From a virus, in IMG/VR virus record IMGVR_UViG_3300034082_000452, positions 1 to 28,778 of that record: DNA of 28,778 bases. One strand, written 5' to 3'. Positions 15,848 to 23,516 of this stretch are shown here, in pieces. Each line of letters opens with the position of its first letter. The first letter of the stretch is position 1. The notes under the pieces are model-generated. The model did not search any database, was not told the origin of the DNA, and saw nothing but the letters and a program-made list of their open reading frames with translations. The translations under genes and the position numbers were made by a program.

Positions 15848-16039
15848 GTGGCAAAACTCACTAAGTTAGCAAAAGTAAGTGAATCAATTACCGTCAATCG
15901 TTACGACAATGGCTGGATGGTTGAAGTAAGTGGTCGTAATAAAAAAGAAGATTGGGCAAATACAAAGATTCTGTGTAATACAGAAGATGAATTAATTGCG
16001 TTAATCAAAGAATACAACATAATGGACATTGATAGCTAA
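15848..16039 (+). CDS. Small unknown phage protein, GTG start
   Basis: A protein of 63 residues from GTG, chosen because AAGGAG (15834-15839) ends eight bases upstream and no ATG lies near. The sequence has an ITVNRYDNGWMVEVSGR beta hairpin, a DDW-like KEDWANTKILC strand, and a C-terminal helix. The style is that of a compact conserved protein of T4-like phages, function unknown. It has one cysteine and no membrane segment. It is followed after 11 bases by another GTG-started small gene with its own AAGGAG. Confidence 0.7.
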   Translation: MAKLTKLAKVSESITVNRYDNGWMVEVSGRNKKEDWANTKILCNTEDELIALIKEYNIMDIDS

Positions 16040-16050
16040 GGAGAAATAAA

Positions 16051-16290
16051 GTGGCATCACAACCAGTTTGGCTTAAGAAATACCTTCGTATGACCCCAGA
16101 GGTCTCAAAAATCTACAACGACTTGGATGCGTGGATGAACTACTGTCGCTTCCGTATGATCAAGTTTGATGAAGCAGACTTGTACAAGTCACCTGAGTAT
16201 CGCGAGTGGCAAGAACGCCGCAAAAAACGCCAACAATGGCAACAACGTAATGGTCAGCCTGCTGGTTATCAAGGCAGGAATCCACGATAA
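16051..16290 (+). CDS. Small basic unknown phage protein, GTG start
   Basis: A protein of 79 residues. GTG is the likely start, with AAGGAG (16038-16043) seven bases upstream. The N-terminal part (VWLKKYLRMTPEVSKIYNDLDAW) is helical, then RFRMIKFDEADLY-x-SPEYREW, and the tail is very basic and glutamine-rich (RRKKRQQWQQRN), which suggests contact with nucleic acid. I recall similar short proteins in T4-like marine phages, annotated as hypothetical. Its stop overlaps the ATG of the glycosyltransferase by one base, so it leads into the sugar gene cassette. Confidence 0.68.
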   Translation: MASQPVWLKKYLRMTPEVSKIYNDLDAWMNYCRFRMIKFDEADLYKSPEYREWQERRKKRQQWQQRNGQPAGYQGRNPR

Positions 16291-17360
16291 TGACTGTATT
16301 TCTAGTTGATCTAGAAAGCGTTGAAACACGGTACACGGGCCAGTGGAAGGCTCATGTACCCAAACTATTGGAAGAACACGGACATGACGTATATGTTATC
16401 GCAGGACCACATGATATTCCTGCTGCTACTACCCCTGGCGCTTTTCTTAACTTTGGCGGCACTAACGTCTATAAGGCCAATCAAGTCGAGCAAATGGCTA
16501 GACTATTTACGGAAGGAAGGGTTGCTAAGGGTGATCACTTCATTTTTACTGACGCTTGGCATCCTGGGATTATTAACCTTAAGTATATGTCCGAGCTGTT
16601 GGGCATACCCGTCACTATTCACGCCTTGTGGCACGCTGGCAGTTACGACCCACAAGACTTCTTAGGACGTCTTATTGGCGATAAGCCCTGGGTTAGACAC
16701 AGTGAGAAAGCATTCTTTAGTGCTATAGATCATAACTACTTTGCCACAGACTTTCATATTAATATGTTTATTGAAAATCTATTAGATGAAGAACCTCGTA
16801 ATGGTCGCATGGGATATATGCCCATTAGTAAGATTGTACGTACAGGTTGGCCTATGGAATATATGCCAGAAACTATTACGCCGTACAAAGCCAAGAAGCG
16901 TGACTTAATCTTATTCCCACATCGTATAGCACCAGAGAAGCAGGTAGAAATCTTTAAGGACCTAGCACAAGCACTGCCGCAGTATGAGTGGATTGTTTGC
17001 CAGGAACAGAACTTAAGTAAAGAAGCGTATCATACCTTACTAGGTGAAGCTAAGTTAGTGTTTAGTGCCAATCTACAAGAAACTCTAGGCATTAGTATGT
17101 ATGAAGGTGCTATTGTAGATGCTATTCCTATGGTACCAGATAGACTATCATACAAGGAAATGTATGCTGAGATATGGAAGTATCCTAGTGAGTGGACTGA
17201 ATCCTACAGTAGTTTCTTACACAATAAACAAGCACTATGCGATAAGATTGTAGAGTTCATGACCGACTATGATGAATACGCTAAGTTAGTTCCACAACAG
17301 GCACGTAGTCTACATCACGATTTCTTTTCAGCAACTGAATTGCTAAAGAATATTAAATGA
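16290..17360 (+). CDS. GT-B glycosyltransferase (GT4-like)
   Basis: A protein of 356 residues with two Rossmann-like halves. The N-terminal half (VFLVDLESVETRYTGQW, then GHDVYVIAG and a domain with HALWHAGSYD) would bind the acceptor. The C-terminal half has the GT4 pattern: a LILFPHRIAPEKQVEIFKDL strand-helix and an EX7E motif (E264, E272, within QETLGISMYEGA) that normally contacts the sugar nucleotide in retaining enzymes. It heads a run of six genes joined by ATGA overlaps that includes a UDP-sugar dehydrogenase-like protein, two SDR proteins and a cupin. The acceptor may be modified phage DNA, a virion protein or a host glycan; the sequence does not say. Confidence 0.8.
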   Translation: MTVFLVDLESVETRYTGQWKAHVPKLLEEHGHDVYVIAGPHDIPAATTPGAFLNFGGTNVYKANQVEQMARLFTEGRVAKGDHFIFTDAWHPGIINLKYMSELLGIPVTIHALWHAGSYDPQDFLGRLIGDKPWVRHSEKAFFSAIDHNYFATDFHINMFIENLLDEEPRNGRMGYMPISKIVRTGWPMEYMPETITPYKAKKRDLILFPHRIAPEKQVEIFKDLAQALPQYEWIVCQEQNLSKEAYHTLLGEAKLVFSANLQETLGISMYEGAIVDAIPMVPDRLSYKEMYAEIWKYPSEWTESYSSFLHNKQALCDKIVEFMTDYDEYAKLVPQQARSLHHDFFSATELLKNIK

Positions 17361-17938
17361 GTTTTGATGCTATAGCAAAATTTGAGCGGGCACTAGGTGA
17401 GTTCACTGGTGCCCCTTTTGTTGTCATGACTGATTCGTGTACACACGCAATTGAGATGTGTCTGCGTTACGATCAAGTCAAACGTACAATGTTCCCAGCA
17501 TTTACATATTTGAGTATTCCAATGACCATGCGTAAGCTAGATATTTCATTTGGCTATACAGGTAACAATGAATGGATTGGCGAATATCAATTCCTAACCA
17601 CACGCATTTGGGACAGCGCACGTCTACTACAATTGGGTATGTATCGCAAAGGTCAGATGCAGTGTTTGAGCTTTGGCTATAGCAAACCATTAGACATTGG
17701 TCGTGGTGGTGCTATCTTATTAGATGATGAGCAAGCATACAACAGACTTATACAGCAACGTAGTGATGGGCGCGATTTATCTATTAGTCCTTGGCAAGAC
17801 CAAAAGATATTCGAAGTAGGGTATCATTACAGACCAACTATAGAAGAAGCAGTACGTGGATTAGAATTATTAGCTAACGTAGATCAGTCAGTTAAATATC
17901 ATAAATATCCAGACTTAAGAGAGATTGTAATATTATGA
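17357..17938 (+). CDS. Half-length DegT/DnrJ-type aminotransferase-like protein
   Basis: A protein of 193 residues resembling the large domain of sugar aminotransferases of the DegT/DnrJ/EryC1 family, which use PLP to put an amino group on a keto sugar. Visible landmarks: FVVMTDSCTHAIEM (phosphate-binding helix), MFPAFTYLSIPM (the substrate strand), IWDSAR (D86, the PLP ring-nitrogen aspartate) and SFGYSKPLDIGRGGAILLDD, where K110 matches the PLP Schiff-base lysine. Family members are about 370 residues, so the C-terminal small domain is missing or reduced, yet the frame ends cleanly in an ATGA overlap, which argues against a frameshift. It may act as a minimal enzyme or have another role. 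Confidence 0.7.
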   Translation: MSFDAIAKFERALGEFTGAPFVVMTDSCTHAIEMCLRYDQVKRTMFPAFTYLSIPMTMRKLDISFGYTGNNEWIGEYQFLTTRIWDSARLLQLGMYRKGQMQCLSFGYSKPLDIGRGGAILLDDEQAYNRLIQQRSDGRDLSISPWQDQKIFEVGYHYRPTIEEAVRGLELLANVDQSVKYHKYPDLREIVIL

Positions 17939-18720
17939 AAATAGGAATTATTGGTAAGGGTGTAGTTGGTAACGCAGTTTTTTGGGGGTTAGAATCAGTT
18001 GGCTATAAATTATCATACTACGATAAAAAAGAAGAAAACTCAAATATGGTTGATGTGCTTGACACAGAGATTGTGTTTATTTGTGTTCCAACCAATAGTA
18101 ACACTGACGGAACTTGTAACATTAGTATTGTAGAAGACACAGTCAGTCAACTTAGTCTATTAGATTATACAGGAATTATTGCTATAAAAAGCACAGTTAT
18201 ACCAGGTACAACTGAAAAGTTAATTAATAAATATCCTAGTCGCACTATCTGTTTTGTTCCAGAATTTTTAAAGGAACTTTCTGCTATATCCGACTTTGTA
18301 GATAATCACGATGTTTTGATTGTAGGCACTCATGATAAAACGGTCTATGATACCATAGTTAAATGTCACAGTCATTTACCTAACTCTACAGTACAGGTCA
18401 CTCCTACCGAAGCAGAAATAGCAAAATATTTTAGCAACGTGTATAACTCATTACGGATAACGTTTGCCAATGGTATGTTTGAAGTATGTAGATCGTTAGG
18501 CGCAGATTATCAACAGGTATTTAATGCCTGTATTAAACGCTCAACGATTAGCCCCGAGTATCTACGATGCTCCGAACACCTAAGAGGGTTTGGCGGGCAC
18601 TGTTTACCTAAAGATAGTCAAGCATTTGCTATTTTAATTAAAGATCTAGGATTAGATCATATAACATTATTTGACTCAATCGTTAATGATAATAGTCACC
18701 ACCTAAAGGATGTTAAATGA
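17935..18720 (+). CDS. Short UDP-glucose/GDP-mannose dehydrogenase-like protein
   Basis: A protein of 261 residues. GIIGKGVVGNAV (4-15) is the NAD-binding Rossmann motif; IVFICVPTNSNTDGTC and STVIPGTTEKL are typical of UDP-sugar 6-dehydrogenases; E161, K164 and N168 (in EIAKYFSNVYNSLRITFAN) and C223 (GFGGHCLPKD) match the catalytic lysine, asparagine and cysteine region. The known reaction is two-step NAD-dependent oxidation of the sugar-nucleotide C6 to a uronic acid. Standard enzymes have about 430 residues; the C-terminal UDP-binding domain is absent. The gene is intact, with ATGA overlaps on both sides, so this looks like a natural short form. Confidence 0.8.
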   Translation: MKIGIIGKGVVGNAVFWGLESVGYKLSYYDKKEENSNMVDVLDTEIVFICVPTNSNTDGTCNISIVEDTVSQLSLLDYTGIIAIKSTVIPGTTEKLINKYPSRTICFVPEFLKELSAISDFVDNHDVLIVGTHDKTVYDTIVKCHSHLPNSTVQVTPTEAEIAKYFSNVYNSLRITFANGMFEVCRSLGADYQQVFNACIKRSTISPEYLRCSEHLRGFGGHCLPKDSQAFAILIKDLGLDHITLFDSIVNDNSHHLKDVK

Positions 18721-19619
18721 AAATCTTAGTTACAGGTGCCGGTGGATTACTTGGCTACGAAATCTGTCAGCAACTATTACAAGGCGACAATGACATCTGG
18801 ACTGTGGATAATTACTATAGATCAGAATCTGTTCCTAGTGGATCAACATTTCTAAAAATTGATCTGTCAGATGCTACACAATTAGATCGATTGCCTACAG
18901 ACTTTGACTATATCTATCACTTCTCAGCTATCAACGGCACTGATAGATTTTATAAGATTCCCAATAAGGTATTACAAAATAACATTGTTGGAGATTTAAA
19001 TATTTTTGAATTTGCTGGTAAATGTACTAAACTAAAACGATTAGTATATGCTAGCAGTAGTGAAGTAGTTGCGGAAGATCCAGAACAACCAGTACCAGAA
19101 AAAGTCAACATAACAATAAATGACATACACAATGCTCGATGGAGTTATAGGTTAGCTAAAGTATGTTCTGAAAACTATCTGACTAACAGCAACTTACCAT
19201 GGTTGATAGTGCGTTACTTTAATGTTTATGGTGAACGCAGTCGCGATGGGCACTTTATCGATGATCAGATCCGCAAAATACAAAATAATGAATTTACAAT
19301 AATCGGGTCAAATGAATATAGAAGTTACTGTTATGTCACTGATGCTGTAAGTGCTACCATTGCTCTAGCATGTTTAGAGATACAAGATATTATAAACGTA
19401 GGAAATTCTGAACTGATTTCCATTGCCAAGGCGGCCGATACCATAGCCAAATTGCTAGGATATTCTGATGCCAATTGGAACGAAATATCTGGTCGTCCGG
19501 GCAGTACACTAGTGCGCCAGCCTAAGTTAGACAAACTGTACAGCTATCTTTCTGAATACAATCCTCGTACTTTCGAACAAGGCGTAGCACAGGTATTAAA
19601 AAATAGAGGACTAGTATGA
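18717..19619 (+). CDS. NAD-dependent sugar epimerase/dehydratase (extended SDR)
   Basis: A protein of 300 residues with the extended-SDR pattern: GAGGLLG (7-13) binds NAD; D31 closes strand 2; YASSSEVV (111-118) carries the catalytic serine; Y144 and K148 (YRLAK) are the catalytic pair. The RYFNVYGERSRDG segment and the C-terminal SGRPGST segment are those of sugar-nucleotide epimerases and dehydratases such as GalE- and RmlB-like proteins. It would act on a UDP- or dTDP-sugar in the cytoplasm. In the cassette it follows the UDP-sugar dehydrogenase-like gene and precedes a short SDR. Exact substrate and reaction are not decided by sequence. Confidence 0.85.
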   Translation: MKILVTGAGGLLGYEICQQLLQGDNDIWTVDNYYRSESVPSGSTFLKIDLSDATQLDRLPTDFDYIYHFSAINGTDRFYKIPNKVLQNNIVGDLNIFEFAGKCTKLKRLVYASSSEVVAEDPEQPVPEKVNITINDIHNARWSYRLAKVCSENYLTNSNLPWLIVRYFNVYGERSRDGHFIDDQIRKIQNNEFTIIGSNEYRSYCYVTDAVSATIALACLEIQDIINVGNSELISIAKAADTIAKLLGYSDANWNEISGRPGSTLVRQPKLDKLYSYLSEYNPRTFEQGVAQVLKNRGLV

Positions 19620-20233
19620 AGCACGTGTTTGTAACTGGTGGTTCTAGTGGCATTGGCCAAGCAATTTGTGAAGAGTTGCAACGTAGAGGCATTACTTATT
19701 ACGCTCCCACTAGAAAAGAACTTGATATGCGAGATTTTTTAAAGGTCGCAACTACTAATCTAACTGCTTATGATACAGTAATACACTGTGCTGGAGTAAA
19801 CTGCGGAAGTTATCTTGGATTTGAGAGCAATCCTGTTGAAAATCAAGTTGAACAAATTGATGTGAATTTTATCGCAGGGATAATGCTTATTAAAAATGTA
19901 GTTCAGCAAACTAACATCAAACGATTTATATACATCAGTTCTGACAGTTTTATAGTTAATAAACCATTTGGGGTCGTGTATTCTGCCAGTAAACTAGCAT
20001 TACAATTTACAGTAAATACGTTAAGATCATACTATACTAATATCAAATGGACCGAGGTATTAATTGGCCGTACTCGAACAAACTTATTATACAATAATTA
20101 TTTAGGAACTAGAACGCACGAGCAAGTTACAGAAGAATATAATGCTCTCTCTTGTTTGGAAGTGAGCCAAGTGGTTGATTTAATATTTAAAACAGTTAAC
20201 GAAGATTTAGATTATGTGGAACTAAGACCATGA
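19616..20233 (+). CDS. Short-chain dehydrogenase/reductase (SDR)
   Basis: A protein of 205 residues. TGGSSGIG (7-14) is the classical cofactor motif; HCAGV (57-61) corresponds to the conserved NAG/CAG; YISSDS (106-111) has the catalytic serine; Y122 and K126 (YSASK) complete the triad. The protein is slightly shorter than most classical SDRs (about 250). Its place among sugar-nucleotide genes with ATGA overlaps suggests reduction or epimerisation of a keto sugar, but classical SDRs act on many substrates. Confidence 0.82.
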   Translation: MKHVFVTGGSSGIGQAICEELQRRGITYYAPTRKELDMRDFLKVATTNLTAYDTVIHCAGVNCGSYLGFESNPVENQVEQIDVNFIAGIMLIKNVVQQTNIKRFIYISSDSFIVNKPFGVVYSASKLALQFTVNTLRSYYTNIKWTEVLIGRTRTNLLYNNYLGTRTHEQVTEEYNALSCLEVSQVVDLIFKTVNEDLDYVELRP

Positions 20234-20616
20234 ACGGAAAGATTGTAGTATTACAACCAGCAATTAACAAAACAACTATTACAGATGGGCGTGGAGCAAT
20301 TCTAAGTTTTATTCCATCGGCACCTGTATTAGAGTTCGTCTATCAAGTAACAAATGCTGGTTCTTCAAGAGGATATCATTATCATCCAGAGTTTGACGAA
20401 TACGTATTATTCACTGAAGGTGAAGGGGTGTATATAGAACAACTCGATGACGGCACAGATAGGTTTATCACTATTGGCCCAGGGGTGTGTGTTTATATAC
20501 CTTCAGGTGTTTATCACACATTCAATGCTATTACATTAATGAAGTCAGTTAGTCTACTAACTAAACCCTGGGATAGCTGTGAAAATCCTATCATTTTGAA
20601 AAAAGATAACGTATAA
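20230..20616 (+). CDS. Cupin-fold sugar isomerase-like protein
   Basis: A protein of 128 residues with a single cupin barrel: SRGYHYHPEFDEYVLFTEG holds the histidines and glutamate of cupin motif 1, and GPGVCVYIPSGVYHTFNA is motif 2. The RGYHYH phrase is like that of sugar-nucleotide 3,4-ketoisomerases (FdtA/WxcM type) and RmlC-related cupins. This is consistent with the last position in a sugar-nucleotide cassette. It overlaps the SDR gene by ATGA. The cassette ends here: a gap of 89 bases with a new promoter follows. Confidence 0.72.
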   Translation: MNGKIVVLQPAINKTTITDGRGAILSFIPSAPVLEFVYQVTNAGSSRGYHYHPEFDEYVLFTEGEGVYIEQLDDGTDRFITIGPGVCVYIPSGVYHTFNAITLMKSVSLLTKPWDSCENPIILKKDNV

Positions 20617-20622
20617 AATTCC

Positions 20623-20662
20623 TGTCAATGAGTTGACACGGCCTAAATAATCATGTTATACT
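20623..20662 (+). promoter_or_regulatory. Promoter for folE with an inverted repeat over the -35
   Basis: TTGACA (20633-20638) and TATACT (20657-20662) are 18 bases apart, a good sigma70-type match. TGTCAA (20623-20628) and the -35 TTGACA form a perfect six-base inverted repeat with a four-base centre, a possible operator. CTAAATA lies in the spacer. FolE starts at 20706. Confidence 0.65.
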
Positions 20663-20705
20663 AACTTATCAATTGCCAATCCACTGGCTTAACATCGGAG
20701 ACTAT

Positions 20706-21401
20706 ATGTCGAAATACAAAGTAAGCGAACATATTCGCAACAATCTAAAAGCATCAAACAAACGTTTCTGGGCAGGTGACAACATCTCAGAATACATCAC
20801 AGAAGAAAACAAAGAACTATTAATCGACGAAGCAACTGAAGCATTTGAAGCAGTGCTGGATACATTGTTAATTGATCGCGAAAACGATCCTAACAGTCAC
20901 GGTACAGCACGTAGACTAGCTAAGATGTACTTCAATGAGATCATGGCAGGTCGCTATGAACCTAATCCAGATGCTACAGCATTTCCAAATGACTCAGTAG
21001 ATCGTTATGAAGGTATGCTGGTAGTACGTAGCGAACTACGCAGTATGTGTAGTCATCACCATCAGCCAGTTAAAGGTGTTGCCTACATTGGTATTATTGC
21101 CGCTAGCAAACTAATCGGCTTATCTAAATACACACGTATCGCACAGTGGTGTGCTACACGTGGTACTCTACAAGAAGAACTATGTAACGATATCACACGT
21201 GAGATTATGAAAGCAACAGGCAGTGATAACGTAGCAGTCTACATTCAAGCCACACATGGTTGCTGTGAGAATCGTGGCATCATGGCACATAGTAGCCTAA
21301 CACAAACAACTGTTCTTAAGGGTGTTTTTAAGAATGATCCAGATGCTAAGAAAGAGTTCTTTGACAACATCAAACTACAACAAGAGTTTGCTCCTCGATA
21401 A
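20706..21401 (+). CDS. folE: GTP cyclohydrolase I
   Basis: 231 residues from the ATG at 20706, chosen over one at 20673 because GGAG (20697-20700) lies five bases before it and the promoter ends at 20662. The zinc site is C115, H118 and C187: CSHHHQP (115-121) and GCCENRG match the C-x-HH and C-x-x-RG motifs of FolE. The middle (GLSKYTRI, AQWCATRG) is the conserved core. FolE converts GTP to dihydroneopterin triphosphate, the first step in folate and 7-deazaguanine synthesis. With QueD-like and QueE in the window and a DpdA-like enzyme, the latter use is more likely. It is a single-gene unit between its own promoter and that of the protease. Confidence 0.93.
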   Translation: MSKYKVSEHIRNNLKASNKRFWAGDNISEYITEENKELLIDEATEAFEAVLDTLLIDRENDPNSHGTARRLAKMYFNEIMAGRYEPNPDATAFPNDSVDRYEGMLVVRSELRSMCSHHHQPVKGVAYIGIIAASKLIGLSKYTRIAQWCATRGTLQEELCNDITREIMKATGSDNVAVYIQATHGCCENRGIMAHSSLTQTTVLKGVFKNDPDAKKEFFDNIKLQQEFAPR

Positions 21402-21405
21402 CAAA

Positions 21406-21453
21406 GTGATTGACATTTTGGCAAAATGATGTTATTATGCTAGTGTCAATCAC
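21406..21453 (+). promoter_or_regulatory. Promoter with nested inverted repeats before the subtilase
   Basis: TTGACA (21410-21415) and TATTAT (21433-21438) are 17 bases apart. GTGATTGACA (21406-21415) and TGTCAATCAC (21444-21453) are a perfect ten-base inverted repeat around the promoter, and ATTTTGGCAAAAT (21415-21427) is a second palindrome within the spacer. This looks like a regulated promoter with operator sites. An AAAGGA ribosome site follows at 21462-21467. Confidence 0.65.
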
Positions 21454-21472
21454 AACTCTGTAAAGGATTAAC

Positions 21473-23515
21473 ATGAATAAGTTAGTAATAGCATTACTAG
21501 CGTCGGGTCTTTGGTCTTCTGTACAAGCAGAAACTTTAGATCTAACCCCATATAACACTGCTGAATACACAGCTAATACCATTAGCGCAGGTAAAACTAA
21601 CGATGACTTCCTAAGAGTTATCAATACCAGTTCAGCTTGGGCACGTGGCTACACAGGTAAAGGTAGTACCATTCTTATTATTGATAGTGGTATTAACGCC
21701 AATCATAAAGAATTTGCCGGCAGTATCCTGTTCCAAAAAGATTTTATTCGATCTAAAAACGGAATGATTGACGTAGTAGGTCATGGTACAGGACTAGCTG
21801 GTATTGCGGCTGCCAATTGGGATGGTGTTGGTATGGCGGGCGTAGCACCTGACGCTAGTTTAGCTATTGCCAAAGTTACTGATAGTGCTTCTTCATTTAA
21901 CTTTGTACAGGCACGTAACGCACTAGTTTGGGGTAACCAAATTGGTGCTGTGGTGGCGAATATTTCAGCAAACGTAACATACGACACTACCTACAATAAG
22001 AACTGGACTAAGTTAACGGACGGCACTTGGTATAATAAAGATCCGCGATATACTGGTAGATATTTTGGCGGTGACAATCCCTACACATGGGCAAGTGCGT
22101 TAGGCAAGGAAATGGTCCTAGTTAACAGTGCTGGTAACAGTGGTAAAGCGTACCCGCAACAACCCGGCACATTGGCCACAGCCACAGATGCTAGTGGTAA
22201 TTTAATATTAGGTGGCCAAGTATTGATTGTTGGTGCTTATGATATAACCAATAACAACATCGCAAGTTATAGTAATCGTGCCGGGCATGTTTGTCAAAGT
22301 GTAAGCGCAAGTGGTACCTGTGCTGACAAATATCGTGTTAGTCAATTCTATATTCTAGCACCAGGTAATGCGTTCACTGCTGACGATGTGGGCAATAACT
22401 ATGTTATTCAAACGGGTACTAGTCAAGCGGCGGCCGTAGTATCAGGAAGTGTAGCAGTTATTAATCAAATGTGGCCCTATATGAAAGGTGAAAACATTGT
22501 TAAACTGCTAACATCAACAGCAAATAAAAATATCGCAGGGTACACTCCGGATGTACACGGACAAGGTCTATTAGACTTAGAACGAGCCACACGTCCGTTT
22601 GGCAGTATAGGTATTCCAACTACCGGTCGCACAGGAAAGATTGCGCTTAATGGTGGGTTTAGTACTAACACATCAGGTGGTTTAAGTAGCATTAGCAGTA
22701 AGTTAAGCAGTGTAGTGGTCACCGACGAGTTTGATCGTGACTACCGTATAGATCTAAGCACAACTGCTAATAATAAACGTGCCCGTGCTGATTTCAATCC
22801 TATTGCCAAAGCACAGTTCTATGACAACTACAATCCGTATAATAAGTTAAACTTCTACTCATTTAGTGCTACTGTCCCCAGTGGCGAATATGATATCAAG
22901 TTGGCCGCAAATGACTATACAGGCACTGCTATGCTTGATGTAGGCAAGAATGTGGTAGTTGACAATGTAAAGTATCGTGTAGGCTTTGGTATGTTAAACG
23001 AACGTGATGCTTGGATGGGCAATAGCATCGGTGGTATGTTTGGGCAAGTGCGTGAAAGTTACACTCAATTTACCAACTTCAGTGGTAGTTATAACCTAAA
23101 TAAACAAGTAAGTGTGTTTGGTAGTGCTTGGTTAGGTTACACTACTGCCAACTTGGCCGCACAGGGTCTTGTGACTAACGTAGGCGACACACAGAGTTAC
23201 AGTTGGAATGCTGGTTTAGATTGGACCAAAGACTCGCATAGTATTGGTGCTACAGTAAGTCAACCAGTTACTGTGTACAAAGGTACAGTTAATGTGGCAC
23301 TACCAGTTAGCGTGTCAGCAAATGGTACTGTAAACTTTAGTAAAGAACGTGTAAGTATTGTGTCAAATGTAGTAGAGTATGACGTTGGTGCGTATTACAA
23401 ATACAAAGCCAAGGGCACTAACTTAATTGCCTATACTGAACATCAAATGAACTACTTAAATCAAGCAGGTGTTACAAATAACCAAATTGGGTTAGCATTA
23501 GCCAAGGAGTGGTAG
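21473..23515 (+). CDS. Secreted subtilisin-family (S8) protease with autotransporter-like C-terminus
   Basis: A protein of 680 residues. Residues 1-19 are a Sec signal peptide (MNKLVIALLASGLWSSVQA, cut before E20). The S8 catalytic residues are D71 (IIDSGIN), H104 (GHGTGLAG), the oxyanion N222 (SAGNSG) and S317 (GTSQAAA). Two cysteines, C274 and C283, could pair outside the cytoplasm. From about residue 375 to the end the protein is rich in alternating strands with serine, threonine, tyrosine and asparagine, and ends LALAKEW; a terminal aromatic residue is typical of outer-membrane beta barrels. The whole resembles autotransporter serine proteases of Gram-negative bacteria (SphB1/NalP type). 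An alternative is a soluble beta-domain. It has its own promoter with inverted repeats. A role at the host surface, such as processing of receptors, is inference. Confidence 0.88.
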   Translation: MNKLVIALLASGLWSSVQAETLDLTPYNTAEYTANTISAGKTNDDFLRVINTSSAWARGYTGKGSTILIIDSGINANHKEFAGSILFQKDFIRSKNGMIDVVGHGTGLAGIAAANWDGVGMAGVAPDASLAIAKVTDSASSFNFVQARNALVWGNQIGAVVANISANVTYDTTYNKNWTKLTDGTWYNKDPRYTGRYFGGDNPYTWASALGKEMVLVNSAGNSGKAYPQQPGTLATATDASGNLILGGQVLIVGAYDITNNNIASYSNRAGHVCQSVSASGTCADKYRVSQFYILAPGNAFTADDVGNNYVIQTGTSQAAAVVSGSVAVINQMWPYMKGENIVKLLTSTANKNIAGYTPDVHGQGLLDLERATRPFGSIGIPTTGRTGKIALNGGFSTNTSGGLSSISSKLSSVVVTDEFDRDYRIDLSTTANNKRARADFNPIAKAQFYDNYNPYNKLNFYSFSATVPSGEYDIKLAANDYTGTAMLDVGKNVVVDNVKYRVGFGMLNERDAWMGNSIGGMFGQVRESYTQFTNFSGSYNLNKQVSVFGSAWLGYTTANLAAQGLVTNVGDTQSYSWNAGLDWTKDSHSIGATVSQPVTVYKGTVNVALPVSVSANGTVNFSKERVSIVSNVVEYDVGAYYKYKAKGTNLIAYTEHQMNYLNQAGVTNNQIGLALAKEW

Positions 23516-23516
23516 T

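Noticed and set aside
20617-20640. TGTCAA-TTGACA hairpin as a terminator of the sugar cassette
   Set aside because: The stem is only six pairs with little G+C and is not followed by a run of T, so an operator or promoter part is more likely.
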